DNA from: Beta vulgaris subsp. vulgaris
Taxonomy: Eukaryota; Streptophyta; Magnoliopsida; Caryophyllales; Amaranthaceae
Assembly (NCBI RefSeq): GCF_026745355.1
Contig: NC_079202.1
Location: 36,252,346-36,316,345 of the forward strand
Length of the DNA stretch: 64,000 nucleotides
Direction of reading: 5' to 3'
Position numbers and translations under genes: made by a program. The notes below the pieces were generated by a model. It was not told where the DNA came from, ran no database searches, and worked only from the letters and a program-made list of their open reading frames with translations. Position 1 is the stretch's first letter, and every line of letters starts with the position of its first letter. Positions 46,942-58,100 of this stretch are shown here, in pieces.

Positions 46942-49381
46942 AGAAAAATGGATCAGAATACCCCCAACTTTGGCCCGTCCGCCTTTAATACCCCTAACTA
47001 TGAGTTATTTTATTGGAAAAATTGACCATAGAGGTCTGAACTTTGGGTGATAATTTTTAAAAGGTCTGAACTATTGATTAACCTGTGTAGGTCCCAACTT
47101 TAGAGGGTCTTAACTTTTAGCGGGCCTCGACGACTTAAAACTGAAGATTTTTTTTAAAATATCACCTAGTTCCTACATCCCTCCCTCAATTAACCCTTCT
47201 AATGTGACCCAAGTTTTACAAGTGATGACCTATTAAGCCAGTTTTAAGTCACTAAGGCCCGCTAAAAGTTAAGACCCCCTAAAGTTGGGACCTACACAGG
47301 TTAATCAATAGTTCAGACCTTTTAAAAATTATCACCCAAAGTTCAGACCTCTATTGTCAATATTTCCTTATTTTTAAATACCCCCAACTATTGAGGAGGT
47401 CCGCAAAAAATGCACCCAGATGACTTGTAACCTGTTAACAAGGTATTTTTTTTTATTTCTCTTTTATTTTTAATTTCTACTCCCTCCTACTACCACTTCA
47501 ACCACCCTCTCCCCCCACCCCAGCCCCTCCCTCTCCCCTCCCCGGATGCAAACCCTCATGCCAGCCCGACAATCTTCCCCACTTCCACCACTCCAGAACG
47601 CCCCAACTCTCATCCTCTAGCAGTCCCCCCACTCCCTCCACCCCCACACCCCCCTCGCCAATCCCAACCCAGCAGCCCCCCAATCCCCACCCCCCACAGC
47701 AGCAGTCCCCCCACTACTCTAACACCCTTCGGAACCCCCCTCCCCTAACCCCCGTCGAAATCTCCTTCCCCTCCCCCTCGATTTTCGTGGCAAATGCCTC
47801 CCCTTAACTTCCGCCAGAATCGCTTTTTCTGTCATTCAATCCCCCCAAACCAGTTGTTTCTGACCTCTTTCCTTCGTTACAGTATAAAGTCTCTCTCCTT
47901 GATACTTTTCCGGTGGGGGTTTGCTGGAAATCGAGGGGGGTGTAGGTAGGGGTTTCGAAGGGGGTTAGGAAAGGGGGGATTCGATGGGTGGAGGGTGGAG
48001 GGTGGAGGGTGGAGGGGGGAGGGGGAGGCTAATGGGGGTCGCTGGGGGTAGGGGGAGGGCTGGGGCGTGGGAAGGGTGGTAGTGAGGGTGAGGGAAGGTG
48101 GCAGTGGGTGGTGGGATGTGCATAGGAGAAAGATGACCAGAGGAGCTGAGAGTTTGGGGGGGGGGGGTAGGAGTTTTGGTTTACGGTTTCATCCGGTCAT
48201 AACAGGTAAATGGAGCATCTTTGGTGGACCTCCTCAATAGTTGGGGGTATTTAAAAATAACTCATAGTTGGGGGTAGTAAAAGCGGACGGGCCAAAGTTG
48301 GGGGTATTCTGATCCATTTAAATGGATCAGAATACCCCCAACTTTGGCCCGTCCGCTTTTAATACCCTCAACAATGGATCAGAATACCCCTAACTTTGGC
48401 CCGTCCGCTTTTAATACCCCTAACTATGAGTTATGTTTAAATACCCCCAACTATTGCGGAGGTCCGCCAAAAATGCACCCAGATGACTTGTAACCTGTTA
48501 GCAAGGTAATATTTTTTTATTTCTCTTTTATTTTTAATTTCTACTCCTACCCACCACCACTTCAACCACCCTTTCCCCCCACCCCAGCCCCTCCCTCTCC
48601 CCTCCCCGACTGCAAACCCTCATGCCAGCCCATACCATCCTCCCCACTCCCACCACCCCAGAACCCCCCACTCCCATCCCCTAGCAGTCCCCCACTCCCT
48701 CCACCCCCGCACCCCCCTCGCCACTCCCAACCCAGCAGCCCCCCAATCCCCCAACCCCACCCCTCACAGCAGCAGCCCCCCACTGCCCTAACACCCTTCG
48801 GAACCCCCCTCCCCTAACCCCCGTCGAAATCTCCCTCCCCTCCCCCTCGATTTTCGCGGCAAATGCCTCCCCCATAACTTCCGTTAGAATCGCTTTTTTT
48901 GTCCTTCAGTCCCCCCCAAACCAGTTGTTTTTGACCTCTTCCTTCGTTACAGTATGAAGTCTCTCTCCTTGATGCTTTTTCGGTGGTGGTTTGCTGGAAA
49001 TCGAGGGGGGTGCAAGTAGGGGTTTCGAAGGGGGTTAGGAAAGGGGGGAATTCGATGGGTGGTGGGTGGGAGGGGGAGGCTGTTGGGGGCCGCTGGGGGT
49101 AGGGGGAGGGGCTGGGGTGTGGGAAGGGTGGTAGTGGGGGTGAGGGAAGGTGGTAGTGGGTGGTGGGATGGGCATAGGAGAAATATGACCAGAGGAGCTG
49201 AGAGTGGGGGGGGGGGTAGGAGTTTTGGTTTACTGGTTCATCCAGTCATAATAGGTAAATGGAGCATGTTTGGCAGACCTCCTCAATAGTTGGGGGTATT
49301 TAAAAATAACTCATAGTTGGGGGTATTAAAATCGGACGGGCCAAAATTGGGGGTATTCTGATCCATTTTTCCTTTGTTTTT
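46933..49381. mobile_element. Fused pair of Mutator-like MITEs
   Basis: A target duplication TTTGTTTTT (46933-46941 and 49373-49381) flanks a composite of 2.4 kb. It contains two copies in head-to-tail order, 46942 to about 48317 and about 48318 to 49372, each with long inverted ends that start GGAAAAATGGATCAGAAT or nearly so. They meet at GATCCATTTAAATGGATC. The interiors are matching C-rich then G-rich tracts (47470-48180 and 48545-49230). The second copy repeats about 46 bases of its left end. The first carries another MITE. Glycine-rich open frames over it are compositional artefacts. Confidence 0.85.
47018..47366. mobile_element. Foldback MITE, family B, copy 1
   Basis: Inverted repeats of about 125 bp (left from GACCATAGAGGTCTGAACTT, right ending AGTTCAGACCTCTATTGTC) nearly meet at a small AT-rich core. 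The ends start GGAAAAAT on both sides. The host MITE sequence GAGTTATTTTTAAATACCCC is split, giving a probable 9-base duplication TTATTTTTA with changes. The same family occurs at 62058-62376. Confidence 0.8.
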
Positions 49382-49558
49382 ACAAGCCAAAGCAATTGTA
49401 ATTCCTCTTTACCATTCAGTGAAATTTTCTCCACTAAATTTCACAAATACAAGTGAATTAGCTTGATTTTCTGAAGGTCGTACAAAATAAACACTTGAAG
49501 GATTTTGTGTAAGCTTAAGTGCAGAATTTAGTGTAGGAATGTCAGAATTTTCAGGCAT
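49382..49558 (-). pseudogene. Copia gag N-terminus
   Basis: From the ATG at 49556-49558 the minus strand reads MPENSDIPTLNSAL, then SSVYFVRPSENQANSLVFVK and FSGENFTEW, the start of a copia gag with the usual W-containing motif, then a stop where KR is expected. The Mutator-like dimer interrupts it about ten codons later. Confidence 0.85.
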
Positions 49559-49922
49559 TTTGAGAAGAGTTTTGGAAGAAAAGTGAGAATCAATGGAAAG
49601 AAAACGAAGATCAAAGAGAAATTTAAGAATCAAAGAAGAAAATCAATCGAAAGACAAGAATCACATGAAGAATTGCAAAATCAGATAAAGAATCTCATAA
49701 TCAACAACAAAATTTTCAAAAATTATGTAATAACAACAAATCTCACAATCACAACAATCGAAGAAGAAATTCAACCACAATTCGATCAAGAAACAGATGA
49801 TCAAAAGGAAATTCGACAATAAAATGAGGTATAGATCAAACCTAAGAATCTCATAATCAGAAAACAAAAATTTCAGCAAATTTTCGGCTAAACCCGAATC
49901 AATCAATCACATGGGAGCTTAG

Positions 49923-49937
49923 CGAGCTCTGATATCA
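49923..49937 (-). other. Copia primer binding site
   Basis: Directly inside the 5' LTR the minus strand reads TGATATCAGAGCTCG, which matches the plant initiator-tRNA site TGGTATCAGAGC with one change. Confidence 0.9.
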
Positions 49938-50233
49938 TGTTAAAATTCATGATTTGATCAGCATAGAAGACTTATAGAGAGAGAATTTTAGAGAGGAAAA
50001 GAAAGAATGTGATTTCATTCAGTAGAAGAATTATATTATATTACATCACTTGTAATGACAAAGCATCAGCTTATATAATGCTGATTGGATAGCAGAAAGG
50101 AATTGTGTTATATGACTTGAAGATGAGAGGTTAACAACAAGTTACCAGTTATAACTAACTGCTTGTAACAAACTACTGAGCTAAGCTAGTTAAGCTGGCA
50201 AGTCAACCATCAAGAGGGTCGATATCTTCAACA
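49938..50233 (-). repeat. Copia 5' LTR
   Basis: Same borders as the 3' LTR at 32524-32814, 296 bases, about 93% identical by eye with a 5-base insertion (TATTA type near 50040). An AT-rich TATATAAT stretch (50072-50079) could serve as the promoter TATA on the minus strand. Confidence 0.95.
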
Positions 50234-50455
50234 AATGGGTTATACACCATATCAGTTAGTACGGGTGCAATATAAAGCCTATGCACTATTACATGGACTC
50301 TAGGGTATCGGGCACCTGATCCTCGGTAAGTTTTAGTATGGACAAACTCAGCTGCATTAGTTCAGGACTTGTCGACCCAAAGCAAGCCCACCAGACTATC
50401 AAAAGCATCATCAAGGATATTCATCTCTTACTGTATAACTTAACAACCTTTTTTT
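50234..50455 (+). pseudogene. LINE RNase H remnant, right part
   Basis: Continuation of the LINE remnant at 31900-32523 after the copia insertion. The plus strand reads LSCISSGLVDPKQAHQTIKS and IIKDIHLLLYNL, resembling the C-terminal part of LINE RNase H domains. Short and decayed. Confidence 0.45.
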
Positions 50456-51203
50456 AATCTTAACCTAGTATACGGGTCCGAGCGTTGCCTCGCGTGGTAT
50501 CTTTTCCGAAATTGATATTCATTTTTTTCCCATTCGCATAAAAATATAATAAAAGAAAACTCAACATCTAAAAGATACAAATATAGTAATTTGGGCATTT
50601 AAAGCATGATTAAGAGTTGGTTGAAATGGTAATTGTGTTACGTAAAATAGCCAGAAGTCATGAGTACAAATCTTGTTGCAAGATCCAAGAGAAGGCAAAA
50701 GTAACATTGTAGGTAATTGTCAAAATGAGGTTTCATTCTACGAAAACTTTATCACTAACACAGTGACTCAATATTTCACTTAGTTTGTAATAGTTAATTG
50801 TTGGGCTAATAGTTGTCAATAGTGTATTTGTTTTAGTAATTATGTTCCTAATTAGTACTTGCTTATTCTGGCAATGCCACACAAAAAACTGGCGGTAGAG
50901 TTGTCTTTAAGTAATACTTCACCAAGCAACTATGCTTTTTGTTCAATGTTATATGATTCATCAATGAATATGTTCCAGCAGCTTAGAAATTCAGATCTTC
51001 GCTATTGCAAGTCGTAACTTACACATGCTTACGGATGTTATAGCTTACGAATGAAGATGCAAAGATAATTGCATGAAGGTAACTAGAGTCCCCCCTCTTG
51101 TTTAGACAATAATATATCTGAGTTATGATGACTTGTTTATTGCGTTTATGTGGTTGAACTCACAAAGAATGAAAATAATGAACACAAGTAAAGGAAGGAC
51201 CCA
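50456..51203. other. 3' flank of the SET gene, possible Helitron end
   Basis: No coding signal. At 50461-50500 the complement reads GCGAGGCAACGCTCGGACCCG then TATACTAG, which resembles a Helitron 3' end (short CGAG/CTCG hairpin, CTAG), but the next base is G rather than T. The rest should hold the 3' untranslated region of the minus-strand SET gene. Confidence 0.35.
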
Positions 51204-52154
51204 TCAAATATGAATCACATGTCGTACCAATTGGTTGCTACATGAATTACCATAGCAAATGCTTGACAAGTACCGACCATACTGCAAACAATGCACGCCT
51301 AATCGAAGGATATCTGTCCTTGCATCAACGCCTGCATTTCCAGTGCCATACTTGAGAAGACCTTTGTTCTCACTTTCATGGCAAAAGTGGAACTCACCAT
51401 ACTGAGTATTGCCAAAAGTGCTCATATCTCGAATCCAGCTGAAATCTATGGGATCTTTAACAGACTTCAGGTATTTACAATCTTGAATCAAGAAGCTCCA
51501 AACTTTTGGAGCCATAATTGATATACATTTGTGAAATTCCTGGGATATGTCTTCGAGAGCTTTATTTTGAGTTTGTCCAGAAGAAACACTCGATTCAAAC
51601 TTATGCATCAATAAACACCTAGGGCAATTGACATCATGAACATCTGAAAGATGTTGAGATTCACTATTTACACAAGAGTTCCATGAAGGACTTCTACCAA
51701 CACACAATAACGACTCTCCGGCGTCTATCCAGAATGTCGCAGCAGAAACAATCAAAGATGGCTCATACATAAAAAGATGATGTGTTGCACCAGCAAGCAG
51801 CAAGCTATATGCTGCACTAATCATCCTCATGTCAACACTCTGTAAACGCATTTCACCAAAACCAGCACGGATCTTATATGTAGAAATCAATGTGGTAAAG
51901 GCACTTAAAGAGATATAGTGGAGTGGTAACAACTTGAAATATATATGAAAAATTCCTCTAGTTTGCTCCACATGATTTAAACAGCCTCCAGAAAGGAGTT
52001 TTTCAACTTTCTCACAGCATGATACAGGATCACCTAGCTCCATATACTCTGCTATAGTATTATCCAACATATACCTCAACTTCTCAGTCACCTCTTCCTT
52101 GTTATGCTTGTCCAGTGTTTTTGAGCAATTTTCGTGGCCAAGACAGATTGTTTC
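51204..52154 (-). CDS. SDG41-like: SDG41-like gene, terminal exon
   Basis: 951 bases, 316 codons and a TGA at 51204-51206. The acceptor is TTCTTTTCAG before GAAACAATC. Residues 323-638, the helical C-terminal region of the family. An internal GTG at 52091 is not the start; the frame continues to the acceptor. Confidence 0.88.
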   Translation of the reverse strand, partial: ETICLGHENCSKTLDKHNKEEVTEKLRYMLDNTIAEYMELGDPVSCCEKVEKLLSGGCLNHVEQTRGIFHIYFKLLPLHYISLSAFTTLISTYKIRAGFGEMRLQSVDMRMISAAYSLLLAGATHHLFMYEPSLIVSAATFWIDAGESLLCVGRSPSWNSCVNSESQHLSDVHDVNCPRCLLMHKFESSVSSGQTQNKALEDISQEFHKCISIMAPKVWSFLIQDCKYLKSVKDPIDFSWIRDMSTFGNTQYGEFHFCHESENKGLLKYGTGNAGVDARTDILRLGVHCLQYGRYLSSICYGNSCSNQLVRHVIHI

Positions 52155-55100
52155 CTGAAAAGAACATGTCTAAACTGTCAAACTAACCTTAAAGATAACT
52201 GATGAATTAAAATGTTTGAACATGCTTGAACAGGCAGACAGTCAAATAATAAAGGAAACATAGATGGCAATAGAACCATTTTTTAACATAATTACTTAAA
52301 ATAGCCCCATAATTACTTAAAATCACCCAAAAAAATTGAAATTACATTCATAACCTTTCCTTCTTTTTCTTAAATCACCACCGTCCCCTCCTGCCAAGCT
52401 GCCACCACCACCGCAATCTGCCTCCACCACCGCTGCTTTGGTCGCGCAAATGCAGGCGAAATTTTTTTATGCCATGGGAGAACGTCCGCAGTGGACGTTC
52501 CACCCATGGCCCGAACGTCAGGCCATGGGTGGAACATCACCAAAATATGACACTTCCAACATCGCCCCATAATTACTTAAAATCGCCCAAAAATAAATTG
52601 AAATTACATTCATAACCTTTCCCTTTTTTTTCTTAAATCACCACCATCCCCTCCTGCCAAGCTGCCACCACCACCGCAATCTGCCTCCACCACCGCTGCT
52701 TTGGTCGCGCAAATGCAAGCGAAATTTTTTTATGTCATGGGCGAACGTCCGCAGTGGACGTTCCACCCATGGCCCGAACATCTAGGGGTGTTGGAGGGGT
52801 GTTGAGCTGGGTTGGGGTTAGGGTTTGGGGTAAGGGTATAGGTTTAAAATTAGGGTTAGGGTTAGGGTTAGGGTAAGGGTAAGGGTTAGATTAAGGTTAG
52901 GGTTAGATTAGAATTAAGATTTAGGGTTAATAATGGCAAAATCGTAAATAAAGCTAACGATGACTTAACGACAGTTAGAAAAAGGGCATCTGGTGCACAG
53001 TTTTGAAAAGTCAGGGGTATATGGTGCATTTTTGGAACATTAAGGGTATATTGTGAATTTGTTAATTTGTCAGGGGTATTTGGTGAAAAAACCGATTAAA
53101 ATATTATTTAGCTTTCAGTTTTTATTATATTACCCACTTTCCCATAAACAAGATGACTTCGTAAACTGCCCACATTTTCTCCTTAATAAACAATTCTTAA
53201 TGGTGTACCAACTTCAATTTTTAGTTATGATTTAATACAACTAAGATCTCACTTATGATTTCTCCTTAATGTTTGTACTAAAAAGAAATGGAAACTCTTT
53301 TTGGGACAAAGGGAATAATACTTAATTCCATAAATTCAAATTTTCTTTTTTTACATGTGTTTTCACTTAGCTTTTTACTTATTTTGTTTTTCTTTTTGAC
53401 TTTACTAGAACTATTATGGCATCTCAATCTCAACAACAAAGTACTAGAACTATTATGGCATCTCAATCTCAACAACAAAGTACTAACATTGGCAGTAGCA
53501 CGAGTAGTGGGTTTTGGTACCGAATCATTGCATAGGGTTCTTCTTCCCCATTGTGAAGGTTTGGGACAAGATTAGAAAGATAAGGGGCCATATGAGGAAC
53601 TTGGAATTATCGTTGTAACTTTATTAATGAAATATGAACATCTAGTTACTCTATTCTTAACAATCCCATCGCTCTCTGAGCCCCTTCCATCCTCTTGGCA
53701 AGCTACAGTTAGGCAAACTCTTGTTGACAACACTATGCAAGTCACATGTCTAATGATTGCATGAATGGAACTTAGACCTTCAAAAGCATTTTGATGGTAC
53801 GGATGCACACAACATAATACATAAGCTGAAAAGTAATGCTAGATTGGAAAGATTTGAGGCTAATCATAAGCTTCTCGAATGTAAGTTAGGGGAAAGGAAA
53901 GTTTGTTGGTGTGCATGTGTTCAATATGATTGGCCATTTCAGATCATGGAAAAAACCGGGGCTTCGTCATCCTTAAGAGTTGGGGATTGACATTGTGATC
54001 AATTCGTTGCCAAAGGGTTCAAAAACGTTCATATGAACATTAAAATGCAAGAAGGGGAAGCAACCTTACTGCATGGCATGCTCATTCAGGTTGAAAGAAA
54101 TACGCCTAACGAACCAAAAAAGTGAACACAAGGATATTAATTTCTTATGGTTCATAGGGGGAAACCGTTCAAGAAGACCGGAGCTCCCATGAAGAAGGAC
54201 AAAGGCAATTAAGTTGCCACACTTATGAAAAACCAAAGACCACTCATAAAGCAAAAGTACTAGCTGAGTATAAGTGCTACTACTTTCACAAGATTGATCA
54301 TTGGAAGAGGAACTACCCAAGTATATGGAGGATAAGAACAAGGGTGTATCTACTTCAAATATCTATATTATAGAGGTTAACTTAGTAAATTCTGCTTCTT
54401 GGGTATTTGATACCGCTTGTGGTTCTCACATAGTTTGTAGTATGCTCAGAAGAAGTGGATAAGTGGCAAAAGGAGAAGTATATTCTTGCATTGGCAATGG
54501 CGCAAGAGTTTGCCAATGGTGCAAGAGTTTGCCAATGGTGCAGAGTTATTGTGTTGGCAATGGAGCAAGAGTTTATAGTCTACTTCACCTTTAGGATTAG
54601 TTTAACATATGTTGTTATGTTGGAGCAATTACTAAGAACATTATTCCGACTCCCATTTCAGATTCCAAAATATTTTAATTCATAATAAGAGCATCTCCAA
54701 TGGTTGTAGCTAAGGACTTGTTTGCAATTTACTAAAGTTCTTGGCTACTACCTTGACCATTGGAGTGGACATGGTAAATTAGCTTGGCCCAATTTGCTTA
54801 ACACAAAGATTGACAAAAAGAAAGCATATGATTGGTTAAAATCAATAAGTTTATTGGCAAGTGGGACTCATTACATGATAAGCTAATACCTAACTATTGG
54901 AGTGCAAATTAGATAGAAATGAAAATGGGTGGAAATCATATGTGGCACAGCAAGCTAATTTGGCAATTAGCTTGCCATTGGAGATGCTCTAAAGAATAAT
55001 TGTTATTCTGCGTAATGCAATTATATATTATATGTCTCTGCTAAGTTATCAAATGGTTTATATGGTTCAGATTTAGAAACACACGTCCATAATGTAGACA

Positions 55101-58100
55101 ACAAGAAACACAAATCAAATGACTCAAAGCCAAACCTATGGCTTTGTCGATTAGGCCACATAAGTTTAAAATGCTTTGAGAATTCCATCACATTTTTGGA
55201 TCTAATAAAAATAAATTTGAGCATAATAATTAAAAAAATGTTTGATCTTTTCCAATCAATTAATATGTATATATTAAATACACAAATTAATCCATAAATC
55301 AAATCCTTGGCAATTGAATAAATATAATAAAACTAGCACATTGTCATGATCATGAAACACTATGCAAGAAGTTAAAACTCGTACCACTGTATGAAAGTAT
55401 AGATGTATAGAGAGGAATTTCATGAAACAATTTTCTAAAATCTATCATAAGATCGCTTGCATAACAATAATATGAATCAGGCTACAAGATTAGGAATAGC
55501 AACCTCTATAGCGTAAATTCCACAAGTATGCTAGTCATGTTAATCAAAGAGCTCAACTTGCTGCTCTTCTACTTGGTCCACAAGCACCAAATGGATACCT
55601 ACGTCTACTAGAACAAAGGAGATTGAGCATATTCACTCTTTTGCTTTGATGGGTAAGGGATGCCGATTTTGAGTAGTTGGGGTTTTCTCCGGTTCTTCCT
55701 ATCTTTTTATGTCAGAAAGTTACTGATTAACCTTAATCCCCTAAACCCTAAAATTATAATATGGGCTCTTAGTGGCTTATTTTGTGTGACCCCATAGAAA
55801 TTTAGTTAAATTACTTGGAGGCTCAATCTAGTTACAGCATACTATCATAATTATTCTTTAGCAAGTAGGTACAAATTACTAAATTAATATAATTATTATC
55901 TTAATATTTTCTATATATATTTAGTAATTGTCATAAATGCTTAAGACACAATTCCTTTGACCTAGCCCATTCTCCTCCCCCCTCTCCTGGTAAAAATAGG
56001 AAAGCATGAAATGGCATACCAAACAAACCATGGAGCTCAACTTAGAAAAGGAGGAAAACAAGAGGCGAGGGGAGTGTGGACCGGGGAGTTAGGCGGTAAC
56101 TAAACCATTTTAGAGCTAGATCATCTGTGAATTTGCTACTTCCCAAAAAGTCTTTAATTTTTATATTCCTAGTCCACCAAAACTACTATATTGGTAAGAC
56201 AAATTAGGACGGAAGGCAATATAAGCCTCCTATAATTCTTTTGGATCATCTTGACTGCGTAGAGGATGGCATTGATTGGAAGGTGTCAAAGTTAGACCTC
56301 TAGGATAGGGTCACATTACCCCCCCCCCCCAAACCACCACCCCAGCTTACTATTTATTGGTCTACAAGGAACAATTACCTTCGAATTGTTCATGAGACCA
56401 ACTGAAAGAGTAGTGCAATGACAGACTTGGACCTGTCTGAAGGCTGCCAGAGGACACATAATAGTATTCATTTGTCTTTTTACACACTGGCACGATGTGA
56501 GAGAAGGTAGAATCATCAGACTCCACAAACATCTCCAGCAGGATCTGCAAGGTGTCTGGCCACATACCAGTTACCAGTCGCCAATTGCTTGCAGTTTGCC
56601 AGCAACCAGCATCTAGTAAGCTAGTCATCCGTTTCTCAGTTCAAACAATCGCATATGTAGTTTCTCTCTGATTTATCCCCTCAAGTATCCAAACCCGGAA
56701 ATTAAATTATTAGTTAAATCATGGCATAAGAGGATGCAGCCAATACATATTATATACATGCCCTAGAAGTCAATTAGTAAATTATTAGTGCTTCTTGAAA
56801 AGGGGACCTACTTGCAGAGCATGATCAACATATGCTTGAGGCACTGCGCTGCACCGTTGACAATTACAGAAGAATTTGTATTCCAAAAATAACTCAGATT
56901 GCCTCAGCTCCTATGAAATTGACGCAACTCATGTTAACAAAGATAACAGCAACTTAAGAACATCAAGGAGTTCTGAAAGTTCTTAGACGAAAAAGAAAAA
57001 TGGCAAAAACCAGCATCGCATAAAATATGGAGCTAGCTGAATTGACATAAATCAACACACAAAAAATACAAAAAAAAACTACCAGATATGTGTACTGCAA
57101 TGAACTAGAAATTGCTAGAGGAAACCAGATTAATTCATAAAAAGTATTTCCCTAATGCCATTCATAATAAGGTTAGCATCGATGTCAGATTGCAGTGGAA
57201 GAAGGCAAACAGTTCATTTCAGTTGGCCAATCAAATTACCCACTCAAGCAGTCTAACGTTTAGCTAAAGAGAATAGATTCAACTATCTTTAGTTCATCAA
57301 AACCATATTTAAAAAAAGTAACTCTACTTCATTATATATCACTTTGCATAATTCAAACTTATTCCTGTCAGCAAATTTTCAAAAGCAAAATACGCTAAAT
57401 AAAAGATACAGCCAACTACACCGTAAGAGACGTTGATGGAACAAGCATAAAATGCACTAACTCACCAAGGAAAGAAGCAGGGAAGACGATAGTCCAATCT
57501 TTCTAGTATTTCAAGTCTGCTGATAATGTTAAATCTGTTAATATATGCACCTACGAGTTCTCTTATTATTGAATTTTATCTGGAAATCAGACATAGAAAT
57601 TTGGCAATAAGCAATTATTAATAAAATTACTTAAGAAAGCAAATTTAAGAATTGCCAAGATATTCCCTCTTATGATTTGACTTGTGAGCCTATGCATACA
57701 CCCTCATATGGTGTAATGAAATGATAATTGGGAGAGGTATTTCAGGCAGTTGCATTACAATTCTGTTGCAAGTAACTTGAGGAGGAAGCCAAAGGTGTTA
57801 GTTACGGGGAAATTGCTATAAATTGAGTAGATTATAGGAAAAAGAGGCATGTGGAACGTTGTTGAGAGTTTAGTAGATTAGTCCGAGTTGGAACTCAGAC
57901 TAATCTACAAGCAGCATAAATAAAGAAAGCAAGTCTGCCAGATAGTCCGAGTTCCAAAAGATAAAGACGAAGTTTCCAAAGTCCTAACAACCAGCAACTT
58001 TTTCTCCAATTAAAGCTGTTCAAAAGGTGCTTTCACTCACCAAGAGTAGTACTCCAAGACAAAAACAGAGCAGTTTGTTTGATTTCAATTGAGAAAGAGT

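Larger units (their letters stand above)
32519..50238 (-). mobile_element. Ty1/copia retrotransposon, inflated by nested insertions
   Basis: The perfect target duplication AATGG (32519-32523 and 50234-50238), two LTRs of about 0.29 kb, a primer binding site and a polypurine tract define a complete minus-strand element of 17.7 kb. Three first-level insertions account for most of it: hAT (35949-40926), LINE (41594-46455) and a Mutator-like dimer (46942-49372). Domain order from right to left is gag, protease, integrase, reverse transcriptase, RNase H, which is the copia order. Every coding part is broken. Confidence 0.95.
53400..55260 (+). pseudogene. Copia gag to pre-integrase remnant in intron 4
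   Basis: Sense to the plus strand, opposite to the SET gene. It starts near MASQSQQQSTN (duplicated in tandem, 53402-53480). Then come EWNLDLQKHFDGTDAHNIIH and ARLERFEANHKLLECKLGE (UBN2 gag), LLHGMLIQVE, a decayed zinc knuckle near 54265-54320, the protease motif WVFDTACGSHIV and the GNGARV region. After the MITE at 54689-54989 it resumes with AKLSNGLYGSDLE and LWLCRLGHISLKCFEN (pre-integrase). Many stops. No LTRs were recognised. Confidence 0.75.

Noticed and set aside
47498..49289. Glycine-rich open frames in both directions
   Set aside because: Produced by C-rich and G-rich tracts of the Mutator-like MITEs; no domain.
56316..56628. Minus-strand open frames as an extra exon of the SET gene
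   Set aside because: Exon 4 and the terminal exon join in phase 0 and continue the expected protein without it, and the translation has no family resemblance.
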